DNA from: Watersipora subatra
Lineage: Eukaryota > Bryozoa > Gymnolaemata > Cheilostomatida > Watersiporidae
DNA length: 64,000 nt
Direction: 5' to 3'
Assembly (NCBI RefSeq): GCF_963576615.1
Contig: NC_088714.1
Location: 26,408,558 to 26,472,557, forward strand
Part shown: in pieces, positions 35,444 to 48,800 of the stretch
Position numbering within the stretch: position 1 is the stretch's first letter
Layout: each line of letters opens with the position of its first letter
Notes under the pieces: model-generated
The model's input: only the letters and a program-made list of their open reading frames with translations
Databases searched by the model: none
What the model was told of the DNA's origin: nothing
Made by a program: the position numbers and the translations under genes

Positions 35444-36853
35444 TGTGTTTACCTTCTATTTTGAAATGCTTTTAAATGAAAGTATTGAGTTACTAAGCAC
35501 TGGGTACATCGGTAGAGAGCACTGTGTACTGGTTGGTATATGCAGATCATGTCGCCAGCATTAATAGTTGAAGATGTTAATAATGTTCATTGATAGGTTG
35601 TGATCTAGCTTACTAACATACAGCAAAGTCACCACAAAAGACATACTTGTAAATCAAAATAATTTTAGCATACAGTTAATCTCAGTTCTGTCTAGTTAAA
35701 AGCTCGCGATAGTCATACCACAACCAGAGAGCAGCGGCAATGTAATGATGAACGCTCAAAAAACTAAAATTGAAATCTCAATCTTTTTTAAAACGCTGCA
35801 CTACAGCCTAACTAATACAGACGTTTTAACTTGCAATAATATAATAACTTTTATTTATATTACTCTTGCTATGAGATGTTCATGATCGAGCTATGCATTA
35901 CGTGCTCACCTTAAGGCTTAGGAGCGAATTAAATATGGTATTCTTTACCAAGTGTGCAGGTAATGTCTATCCGTTAGTTGTAGAATTAAGCCAACAGGCA
36001 ATGTTGAACTATATAGCTGAGTTATTCCGAACAATGTAAAAGTAGCTGACCACTTTGCCCTTGGTTAACAGCGTTTGGATTGAAGTGTCTCTCGCACACT
36101 AGAACTTCACACGATATCCCCAAAGCTATCGCACGACTGAATAAATACTCTTTTAACTGACTATCGTAATTTATACTGTACGCGTAAGCATATCACAGCG
36201 TACAGTAACTGATGATACTTAATTAGATTTTTTTATATTATTTTCCAGTGTAAAAGTTATTTTGAACCGTAGTAATGGCGTAATGTTAACAGCGACTTTC
36301 GTATCGTAGCAACATCTGTTGAAGTAGGATACGATAAAAGTAGACAACTTCTTCCGAGATGACGAAATGTTTTACGTAATGCGAGTATGTACACCTAGCA
36401 TCTCTCTCTGACGCTCACTAAAGGAACAGAAGCTAATAAAATTGACTCCTAGCTACACAACCTATATATACCCTTACAGACGAAGCAAACTAGACACGGA
36501 TGATTGATATTCGGTGGTGGCCATAACAAATACTATTGTTTTTGCAAATTGCTCTAAAACAGTAATGGATTTTTAATTTGCTTTAATTGACGAATAAAAT
36601 ACAATTATGGGTTTTCATTATTTTCTTGTTGCAGTAAATTAACCATATATCATAAGTAGCACACAGAGCCATCATTCAGCTTCACATGTTACCCATTTGT
36701 GTTCCTTTATAAACTAATGCGTATTTATTGTCAAACAGCCCAAGAGAAGCCTGAGATCAAGGTATATCTCACCAAATCGAATATCAAAATATATCTTTAC
36801 AAATAACTACTTTACTCGCGAGTAAACATATAAAATAGAACAACAAATAACAT

Positions 36854-39800
36854 CTATTCCTTATGTAAAAGGATGTCCAGCTCATCTAGGGGTGTATGGA
36901 TCCGCACCTCTTTCTCCTCGGCTATACCGACAACCTTGGTTAGCAGGTCAGGCATGTATGTAATGGCATCTACGTAAATGCATTTGGCGTATGGACAAGC
37001 TTGCACTGCAGCATAGAATATAGACTCCACTTTTGCACGACTTCCATATTTAACCTAAAAACAATGTTTCAACTAGAGAAAGAAAAAATTCAAATATCAA
37101 ACATAAACATTGTAAGTCAAACATGGACTGACAATCATCTCAACATAGGATTTTTTTAGCTACAACATAAAATTTTACCTAATAGTTATCCCGATACATG
37201 AAATTATTCATGACATTTGACATTTAATATTTTTCAAAACTTTAAAATTGTGTATTAAAAGTATAAAAGCTGATAAAAAAGTTTAAAAGGTAACTAATTA
37301 GTACTTTTGTGCTCTGGAACAAATTAAAGAAAATACAATGTATTTTTATAAGAATATTTGGTTCAACATGTGATGGTTTCAACATATAAAACAAATACAA
37401 GGAATAAATTAATTTCGTATACAAATTAGTTAGCTGGTTGAATTGATGAAAACTATAGGCCAAGCTGAGATAATGCGGTTTACCTCGTGGTACAGGTAAA
37501 GCCTCCACAAGAGCACCGAGTTGGGGCTCACTCTAGCCAGACATCTGGCGCAGAGAGAACGAATTCTGTTGTTTATTCCTCGATTGGCCATATCTGAAGT
37601 GTAACGAAAAAGTTTATAAGGCAAGATCACAAAAAATCATAGCTACTGTTTACCTTAATGAAGAGTGCAAATTTCTACTCTGGGTAAAATTATATCATCC
37701 TTAAACTCTACAATTTTGAACTTGCGTGCAAAGGGTAGAGACCCCATGCCATGGATAGGAATTATAGCACACTTTAAAGCAATATAACAGATTAGATAAT
37801 CTTTACTATGATAAGAGCCGTGTCGGCCGGCTGTGCGAAGCCAAGCTGAGTTTAGGAAAAAGTTTCACCACACATGGTAATCAAACCCAGATATTTGAAT
37901 TCCCAGTGAATCACACCACCAACTGCGCCACCCGACCAACTTACTGCAACGCGAAACTATTATGTAGGCAATTATTTACACATGATGATCTCTCATGGCG
38001 AACGGGACTGTCCGTATAGTCTAATTAATAAATCAGTTTTACAAGAAACCATCATTAAAGCAGCAACTTATTTATAGACATCTTTAAATTTAATGAAAAG
38101 TGAAGTCACTCTGAAATATAATACAAGCAGAGAGAATGGTGAGAAAACAAAAAGGAATTTTGCCACACCTGCTCCCTCAATTCTTTCGAGCTGCTCCAGT
38201 TCAAATAACACAGCAAATACTGCCAATAACTCTTTAGTGCCAAACTCTCCCGGAGCACCAAGTTCTAATCTAGAATCCAGTTGTTCAGCCACATCGCAAT
38301 GTTCTGTAACGTTAGAAGCTTCAGTCGCATCGTGTTGTCCAGCTGTACCAAGTTCTTCGGCATCCGTAGGTCTAACTCTTTCTACAGAGTCAATCTCTGC
38401 CACAGTAGCGCTCTCCTGGTCTACCGCTAGATGAGAAGTAAAAAACTGTCGAACTCTGGTCATAGTATGGCTTGACCTCTCCATAGCCAGATACTCGAGC
38501 AATAGCTCGCTAGAATATGGAAGGTCATTGAGTGCGGTCTGTAGCATAGAGCGGAAGATAGGGGTAACTGACTTGTACAGATCTCTGTGAATATACTTCA
38601 GCACCTGTAATACATACAAGCGCATATTCATGCGTACATTTAAAAGACTATAGCTACATGTCTGTGAACTAAATAAGATACAAAAATACTAAATTCTATA
38701 GACTTCATAGACAGTAGCATAACATAGAAACATCCAGCTGCAGTGCATTATTTAAATAGCCTAGTATGCGGGCCTCTATAGTTGAGCTCCAGATCTCATG
38801 AGAATTTATCAAAGACTAACAAGACGACTGTGTTGCATATTCCTTTTTATGAATCAGTGACAATCTATATTTAGTGACAACAGAATATTTATTGTTTATG
38901 GTGCATATATTGTATTGGCTGCCAATAGACAACGCACTGAGATCCTTATACAATAGACAACACACAGACCAGGCGTTTTGGCACACAATGAGTAGTTCAT
39001 CCCACACTACAAAATCGGAGGTATATGTAAAATTCTCTCTATTGTACAATGAAATCGAGCAGAATGCTGAAAGTCATGCAACATGCTTGCATTTGGAAGA
39101 GCCGCTTCTGTAAACAAGACTTTTACAAGAGGATGGAAGCGGATCAACTATTGCCCGTAGCTATGATGCAATTTCTAAATACTTGTTTGGTCTGCGAGTG
39201 TAGTTTATTTTAATGTAACCGTGTCTAAAGACATGAAGAATCTAATGTTATTCTGTGTAACCTTGCTGATATATACATCTGCATACAGGCGTACACATAA
39301 AATATATCCATATACACACATTCACATACATATAGCAATATACATGAACATGTCCAAATACATAGACACAGAAATTCATATATATGCATATATGTATACT
39401 TATATTCATTCATGCACACATCTATCTATGTACATACAAGTATATATACATACACATATATTTATATACACACACGCACACACACAATGTCAGATATAAA
39501 GCCAGAAAAATGTGAAATGTTAATAAAACTAAAGCATTGAAATAGATGAGCTTGTACTTAGCTATAGTAGTTATTTTCCTTGCTGGTGACGGTTGTACAT
39601 ATCCATACATACCTCAACCCAAATGCGTGTATACTGTTCTGATACAATTTATTAAGTTGGTTATTATATTTCCATAATTGATTAGTATGGTATTTCTACA
39701 TGAATTACCCCTCTATCTAGCAGCATTAGTCAAATGATTTACACCACGGTGATAGCTCATTTTATGCTGTGTTTATTTTAGAACATTCACTTATATGGTA

Positions 39801-42800
39801 TCAATGATGCTAGAAAACTGTCATCCCTTCATGCACCTTTGTTTTATAACAGTACCCCAACCTTTAACCCATGTGAAGAATATGTAAGCTGAGGTAAAAC
39901 TAGCCTTTCAATCTATTGGTCAGGAAATACTTCAACACGAAATTAACAACCGGTTACTAGCCAACCAGGAGAGTGATGGCTAACGTATGAATGATGCAGC
40001 GCTACATATTCAGTTGTCACATTAAATCATAAGATACAAGGCACCATCTACTTAAGAACATCCATTCTGGCCATCTAATCTGTTGCCTTACCATAATGAC
40101 CACTAAATTAAATTCTAAAACCACGCCTTTAAAATAAGGGGAATTCTTGCCTTAACTTTACAAAAACTTTGCTAATCGCTAATGAAATGTAACAAATCCG
40201 GTAAAGGATATCTCAGCGATTGGCTTAAAAATGCAGGTTTCAAATAATACCAGGAGTTTAAAAATACGCTGCATATCAAAAACGTTCTCCGGTTTAATGT
40301 CTTGAGAAATACTGGATAAGACTGTTAATATGATTGATTTGTCTAACAATTATTTAGAGCACACGTTTGTCCCCATATGGGGACACTTGTGACAAATCCT
40401 TTAATAAGGTTCCTAGTTGCGTTCCAATTATAATGCAATGGTGGACACAGTGAGACCTGCTGCAGGAATACTGGAAATAGCGCACATACGGATACCTATG
40501 ACTACACACAAAGGCATATGACCACATACAGAAGCTATGACTGTGAAACTGGAAATAACAGACGCGGAGAGATCTCCAATGATAACCACAATGCTAGGAA
40601 TGATGAACATTGTGAGACCCACACAACTCATACCCCGATAATAGTGTGAACAGTGAAATGACAAGAATGCTTGCAATTCATTGGCAAACGAAATTGACTT
40701 GTTATGGTCTTGAAATAATCCTTTCACCTGGCAAAAAATAACTGCAAATCTTGTCTAGGAAAAATTGGCAAAAGATTCTGCAAGCTAATGCTATGCAAGT
40801 GTACAATAGTAGTAACGGTAAATATAGTATAATAATCTGAAAGTTGGAATGACAGGAACGCTTGCAACTCGGAGGTGATTGGAGATGGCGTGCTGTGGTT
40901 AGTACAGACCAGCTGGCTTGACAAACTACGCGGCTATTGATGGTACATTCTCACACCTTGATTTATGTCTCCACTGTCCGGCCCCACCCATAAACACTGC
41001 CAACATTGACAAGGTTTAATAGGCTAAAAGAATGCTGACAGGCATTTTGCCTGGCCGAATTCTACTCATCGCATCCGGCCCTATGAAACATGCTTCAAAT
41101 GTCTTCATATTTAAAAAATCATATCACCATTAATCAACAAGATAAATCTATGCTTGTTAATCTGGAGATTACTGATCTGAAGGTCGTTGCTAAGCCGTGA
41201 GAAGTGTCATTTCCATCTCCACTCTTTCATGAATAGATGAATAGAAACCACGGAGAGGCAAGGTGACCAACCATCTCGAAGGCATGCCCAAAGAAGTCGT
41301 GCCAAGTCGCTGTGATCGACCTAAAATAGAAGCACTCTTGCGGTGCACAGACAGACTCGCGACCTGTACTCACAGCGGCTACTCTGATGTAGTAGGCCTT
41401 CAAGTGACATTTGTTAAACTGACGGGCAAGCTTTGTACTCCAATGACCAAGCAGAGCATCCAGCCTTGAGAGACCTTTAGTGAGAGTCAGCACCAAGTAG
41501 TAGCATGGCAGCAAGTATGTCAACAGGCTAGTGACATGCTGTATCTTCGGCCCCTTCAACTACAATAAGTAGTAGAAAAGATAAGTGAGACGGAAGCGAA
41601 AATTGTAGGATGTGGGAAGCAAGAGCTAAAAGAAGTGAAATTTGTAAATATAAATTACCATGAAGATACATATAGACTAATATATAAAAAATAGTGAAAA
41701 AGCTTGAAAAATAGGCAAGTAAACAGTGTTGACATTTGAAAAAATCCAAACTTTAAAAATGGGCAAGTAAACAGTGTTGACATTTGAAAAAAATCCAAAC
41801 TTAAAAAATGGGCAAGTAAACAGTGTTGACATTTGAAAAAAATCCAAACTTAAAAAATGGGCAAGTAAACAGTGTTGACATTTGAAAAAAATCCAAACTT
41901 GAAAAATGGGCAAGTAAACTGTGATGACATTTGAAAAAAATCCAAACTTGAAAAATGGGCAAGTAAACAGTGTTGACATTTGAAAAAAATCCAAACTTGA
42001 AAAATGGGCAAGTAAACAGTGTTGACATTTGAAAAAAATCCAAGTTTAAATCAAAACTGTAAAGGAATATAGTTTACTATCCACAGTACAATAGAGAAGT
42101 TTTCGACAGGGTATGTAACAGAGATAGTTCTAAATTTCAATTTATAACATATCAATAAAACTTAGATATTATTATTACAACTTAGATATTATTATGCTAT
42201 TTGAGCTATAATAATATAAAGTGACACTCACCCCTTCCGACAGACTGTTTAGAGAGGACTCTAGCTCTCGAACCAGCATAAGCTTATGTGATGCAGTTGG
42301 GGTGGTTGAAGGAAATGCCCCACATACAAGCCAGCTGTAATAATATATTTAGACAGTTGCCTTAATCTTTGACACATAATACACATGGGCAACTAATGCA
42401 TCGGACAAGAATTTCCAAAAGCAAAGGAAACAGACATAAACAATCAACTATTCCTAAATTTGAAGAAAATCGGTTTTACCTTGAAATGGCAAGCAGTTTA
42501 TCTACGCATGGCTTTTTTTGAGCAACAGCACCGCTAACCACCTGCCACCATAGTTCACATCGGCTGCTGGTGACAGGCTCCTTGCCGGAACAGGAAGTTG
42601 GCACGGCGAGTGCGTCATATACCTGGTCCATTTCAGAGTACAATCCTACAACCAAAATAAGACAAATTACTCATACATACATGTAAATAAGCAACACTTA
42701 CCCGATAAACAATTCGTTTAAAATATTGATAACAATTATCATAAAAACTAGCTTCTAAAAACATAAAACAAACAACTAATTCAACAGTAACATTTGAAGC

Positions 42801-45800
42801 AATAATTTGTTACTAATATATTAAGAAGACTATGTTAAACACAATATAGAAGTGCTTCCTAATGCAGTGTATTCGACTGGGCTCGCTCTGGTCCTTATTC
42901 GCTATAACATTAAAAATATAAATTTGTAAACTAATTAATACTTCCGCAATAGGTGAGTTTACATTGATAAGTATGAATGCCTTATCAAAATATGAAATGA
43001 CACTACATTTTTGGTTGCCACGGAAACTCTGCATCCTGTTTGGCAGAATCTATGCGCGTTGAGCTAGAATCACTGTGGTTATTATGTAGCGTGTAATCCA
43101 TGGATATTGTGTCTATAATAAGACCTACGGATTAACTATAATATCAATAACAAGTTCTTTGCATAGATTAAATACTGCAATAATGACAACTAAATGTTCA
43201 GTCGGAACAGGATAGAGCAACTCATGACGAAAAACAATATGTCAACTGATTCCCACACATAAAAGGCACTAATACATGGTTCAAACATTACCAATTTTTA
43301 ATAGTGTTTAAAGAGTCACTCACATCAAATTTTATCAGATTTCATCAAAAAGTATGAATTTTTTTCTATCATTTAAGATTTTGTTTATTCCTTTAGGTGA
43401 TCTGACAGCCAGGATATTTTAAGGTTAAAATCAGTAAAACTTGATGGCGTTTAAAACGCTCAGAAGAAAAAGATGTGCACAGACTTCTAAAATGACATCA
43501 ATAGTCATGCATATTGTTTATAAGTAATAAATACACAGCCTCATCGGCAATGGGTATTTGTATGTTTACAGAGGTTTTCGAACAAAAAATTTGGCAAATT
43601 TCTAACCAGCCTATCATTAACTCATTTGAAACGTTTATAGCAATGTATCTGAGGTTGTATTTAAAGTTTTATTCCAACAATTATGAGCAAATACAAAATA
43701 AAATGTATGTCAATAACATAACAACTTGAACGGAATAGCCGATGTCATAACGAGAAGGACAAACTGGAAACACAACTATTGTCGTCATTTTTGGAGACAT
43801 CTTTTTTTCTGAGCATTTTAACGGCAATCAAGTTTTGCCGATTTTAATCTTAAAACATCCTGGCAGTCAGATCACCTAAAGCAACAAACAAAATCTCAAA
43901 TAATAAAAAAATATTTAAATTTTCTGATAAAATCTTTTTTTAGTTCGATGGTAGTCACCCTTTAACTCTTTCTAGTTTTAGATGTCACAAGTTTTTAAAA
44001 ACCCTACAAGTTTTTCATGCAATAATCGCATATGGTTTCTAACAACAGACATTCTCTAAGTACTTGCAAATAAAGGCTGACAAAAGCACTGACAAACACT
44101 GTCACGTCGTAAATGATTTATTTGCTGACCCACCGAGTTCTCTATTACAGTGAGCAAACGTCAGCCAGAGTTCTCGGTTCGCTCTATTCTCTGGAAGAGA
44201 TAGAATAGACTTTGCATAATTCTTAAATTCCTTTCCTTTCTTCTTACTTTCTTTTTTATCAGTTACGGCGAGCACCTGCAAGCACCTGCAGCGCATGACA
44301 ATATTTTTGCCGCAGCAATCGGAAGTTGAAAGTAAGATCTATCATTTCCTGCTGAATAATTCTGCTGCAGCAAGATGAAACTAACAGCAATGTAGTGAAG
44401 CCAGTTCCTGGACCGACATTGAATATGAATAAGAACAAAATACAGTGTATTAAAAATGTTCAGATTTAACTCTGAACATATGAATAATAATAATTAAGTT
44501 TTAACACTAAAACAACAAAGTAAATTAAATACAAGTCAATATAATTTCACAAAATATAGCAAAGACAATCTGTGGATCCTTTTCTTCTTAATCAGCATGC
44601 AGATGGCACAGGATTATTTACATTGCAAAGGAAATCCTATACATCAACAGGTACAAAAACATACTGCGGGAGGAAACTCATTATTCAAATAGGCCAGCTT
44701 GGCCTTATGCCCTCACCCAACCTAAAATATTTAAAAACCAATTAAGCTCCAAAGACATAGAACTGCTAGAGTATATGTAATACTAAGGCACCTTCAATCT
44801 GTAAACTAAAAGAAGCTGTTTGACATGGGTGCGGTGCAAACCTACGTGGTCGAGTTGATGGTAGAGTCTCTGGATTATAAGCCTAGATTTGTTTTCTACG
44901 GTCAGTTGGGACATCATTTGCTCAGTGCAGTGAGATATAAAAAGGTCATTGAGTAGGTGGTCAGACCATACAAGCATTTGACAGCCTTCTGGTGAGGTGA
45001 CACGCGGCAGTTGATTGACACCCGACAGAACGTGTGAGTAACTATTCGGACAGTGGTTAGAGCCGAGTCCGAGCCAATCAAGCAGACGCAAGTGAGCCGC
45101 GATTCTCAGCTGCTCATCTGAAAAAATGCAAATAAATATTCCCAATGGTCTTTGACAGCATTTCCTCTTAACCTTCATACTAAGTTCACACATAACAAAT
45201 CTGTTTTTACCTACTTCCTTTCAAAACTATAAAAAAGCAAATACATCCATCATAAGCTGTCATATCCGCCCAAGACACTCCCAATTCCAATGCTAGCGAC
45301 GAATTGAACAAAATGAGGGCAATCTGCGAGGTAAAGGAGTAAAACAGTATTTGTGTGATAAATTTGAAATTGATGTAGACAGCTGTAAAGCTACCCTCCC
45401 AGTTCAACTTGCTGCGCGATAGAACAACAGAAAAACATTAAAACACCCAAGCAGCAGAAGCAAAGCAAAGTTGCCTTCCATAAGTCAGCGCAGACTTCTC
45501 AACCATACGTATGAGAAACACCTTCTGAAGCCTATCACGGAGTGGTCAAAATGATTAAGACCGACGTGAGAGGTATAAGATAAGAATATGTCGAGTCACT
45601 TACAACGCCTCAAAACTGGCAATGTGAGAGGGCTGAGTGTGACAGGTGATGGCACTGCTTAACAGGTGATAAAACTCTTGTGACAGCTGGTGGTGATATA
45701 GGCACACTATTTTAAGCCAATAGTTTAATCTCCAGATGTGAATGGATTAACAGTTTAACACTATATATATTATCAATGTGCCAAGAGGAAGTTGGCTACG

Positions 45801-48800
45801 AAAGGAAATGAATGAAGGATGTAAATAAATGCAGATTTAATTCGTACGATAATTTAAACGATTAATTTAATTTAATTAAACACGAACAAGATGTTAGCCT
45901 CAAGGCAGGAGAGTTTTCTCAATGTTGAAATACCAGATAAAAACTGCAAATGACTACACAACTAGCAGTATACAACTAGAAGACGGTAAAGAAGAGAGAA
46001 TCCTAGAATTTAGTTGGCGACAGCACCTCCGTTGTTGAACCTGCTTTCATGTTTTTAAGACAACTTTCTGGAGAATGGTCAAGCGAGTCTAGTCTTGGAG
46101 TCTATATAGTTAACATGATCAGAAAAGAGTAAATGATCGTCAAATTAAACACCTATTACTATAGTCTTACTGAATGATTGCCTTCTATATTTGTATTGAC
46201 TATTATGATTGGTTAGAGGAAACCTTCACGCTAGTTCTAAAAACTAGAGTAACATAATACATAGCAAGTTGACAGCACGATATGTAAAAATTATTTGCTC
46301 TTTTATTCTAATTGTCATCAGAAAAGCAGCGGATGGCTCGCCAAGTTCCCTCACTAAATGAAAGCTTTTCCAAACCAGCACATTCAAACTTTGACACAAA
46401 ACTGATCCATTCCAGTATTTGCTTTGTACATTAAAACCGTCAGATGTTGAAGTGAATATTCTTAACAACTAACATGCATATGTTATATTGTTATTTTAGA
46501 GCCTAGAAAACAATGATAAATACGTCAAGTAATTATATATAGCAGTAAAACAATTACATTGTACAAACCTACGCAAAAACTAAATGTAAGAACATGCATT
46601 ACAGCTAAAAATTAAACTGATGAAGTGAGAAAAGGTTATTATTGTTGCCTTACCTTAGATGAACCTGAGATGAACCTGAGATGAACCCGAGATAAACCTT
46701 AGATGAATCCGAGATGAACCCGAGATGAACCTTAGATGAACCCGAGATGAACCCGAGATGAACCCGAGATGAACCCGAGATGAACCTTAGATGAACCCGA
46801 GATGAACCCGAGATGAACCCGAGATGAACCCGAGATGAACCCGAGATGAACCCGAGATGAACCTTAGATGAACCTGAGATGGATCTTAAAACCATACATA
46901 AACCTTAGATGAACCTTAGATAAACTTTAGAGGAACTTTAGATGAAGCGTAGACCAGGCAATGCATAAGTTCAGCGGTAGAGTGTGTAGCAAAGATATAC
47001 TAGTTATTATGGAATATTTGACCTTTTGAGTGGACGTTTGAACCAATTGATCATTTGATTATTTACTTTGACAAGAGCTCAAATAAGTTTAATGAACTTC
47101 AGAAAAATACAACATAACAACACATTCGCTTTTTTTAATAATACAAAGACTAATAAGGATAAGACAATTCTTAATTTTATTATACCTAACACGTAATGTA
47201 CAGTAAAGCATATTAACTAAATCAATTAAACAGTTAGACATTTGCAACCTGTCTACACTTATTCGATGAGTGTATGGTGAACAGGCCATGGATTTTCCCT
47301 AATACCATTGATTATATACATGTAGCTTTGCGAACATTTTACTGTTGCGAAGGAATAGCACAGACGCTCGTTTCAAATACAAGAAGTAAGAAGTGGTAGT
47401 AGCACCTGGTGACACAAACTTAAAGCTTTGCTTAGCATTAACTTTTAAGAAAGCATAACATACTTGGCTACCCTTGTCTCATGTCTCACCTTCTACATAA
47501 AAAAGCAAATCCACAAAATCATCACTCAGAACTAGACGATGGGGATCCTCGCAGTCTTCATCCGTTTCATTGGCTGCTGGTCTCCAAGGTAGCCAATGGG
47601 ATAGCTGTCTGCTGCGCTCCAGTCTGAGCCAGGTCTCAGCTCTGCTCGACGACTCACAACTTTCCAAGAGCTTTTCCTCTGCTTCTTCATCTTGGGCAGC
47701 TGTGAATGCAATCAATGGCTGAACCATGAAATTAAAAGGCTTTCGATATCAACAGACAAAAAAACTGAGCAAGCACGTGTCGGCACTCTTCAGAGCACTC
47801 TTATAAAACATAAAAGGGAGAGCCTTCATTGAGAAATCAGTTACCAAGAAGAAAGACAACTTCTTGTTTTGGATTATACTTATGAAAGTCACCATAGGCA
47901 ATGTTAGTCAGCATGAAATTTAAATTGTTTGGATATAACAAAGATCATTGCACATCTCCATTAATCTCTACTCCTTTCTGATACAAATCTGACCAGCTGT
48001 TGCGGCTAACTTCACTAAGACACAACGTACCAATAAAATCAAATAGTGAAATCCAAGACCAAAAAAATTAAGACTGTAAAACAAAAAATGTTTTTATGAT
48101 TCATGATATACTCACATTATTCTCTTACATATAACAGTCATAATGGGATTAAATAAAAAATCAAATGAAAGATAAGTTATAAAGATTTACATAAACCCTG
48201 ATGTTAGTCAAGCGGACCTAAAACTCATGACTTTCTACACACGTAGTGACCTTGACATTGCGTGATTTGACAATATTTAGTGTAGTTAGTGACAAAAATG
48301 CAATCCTATGATACCTTCAATCAGACTCCCAACTTCTACACATCTCAATGGAACAGTCTATTGAATATTTCATGAGAAGTTATAACACTCATAAAGCAGT
48401 GTTTGTTGTAAAAACATCTACAGTTGTTGAGGTTTATGGTAATCAGCCCTGACCGTAAAATGTGAAAAATCGAAAAATACATGTAGATGCACACCACCAT
48501 TCTTTAGACAGATCAGGTTAGCTGCAGTTTAAAAATTTGTCCATGAAACACAGCTTAACTAAAATTTTTGACTAACCGTGGTGCTTTGCTTGAAAAAAGG
48601 ATCTTATCTGATTTGATTGCGCTATTTTCAATAGTGAGAAAAATGTGATGCCAGGATCATGTAGCTGCAAGTATTTTTGCGAATTTCCGTCACATATTAT
48701 ATCCTTTGAGAAGATAGTCCTGCAATAATCCAGGATTTAATCTTAATCTACGATCTACAAATCTCAAAAAATTAGTAATAAAGTTTCTTTTAACTCTCAC

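Larger units (their letters stand above)
31261..36853. other. Intergenic region between SECISBP2L (5' side) and NRDE2 (3' side)
   Basis: It must hold the SECISBP2L promoter and upstream UTR and the NRDE2 3' UTR, but I cannot mark a transcription start. No coding exon is recognised except a weak candidate at 33846-33992. A MITE lies at 35267-35443 and a palindrome at 33721-33815. The rest is AT-rich sequence in which I see nothing definite. Confidence 0.5.

Noticed and set aside
38093-38434. 113-aa plus-strand ORF
   Set aside because: Exact antisense of NRDE2 exon 38604-38169, whose sense frame carries the phase-consistent coding sequence.
40428-40924. Two similar minus-strand ORFs as duplicated exons
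   Set aside because: The likeness covers only a short LQAFLSF segment, and NRDE2 exons on either side already join in phase without them.
41677-42043. Overlapping minus-strand ORFs of repeated FFQMSTLFTCPF type
   Set aside because: Translations of the 49-bp minisatellite inside an NRDE2 intron.
46650-46895. 81-aa repetitive minus-strand ORF
   Set aside because: Translation of the 11-bp tandem repeat; no exon context.
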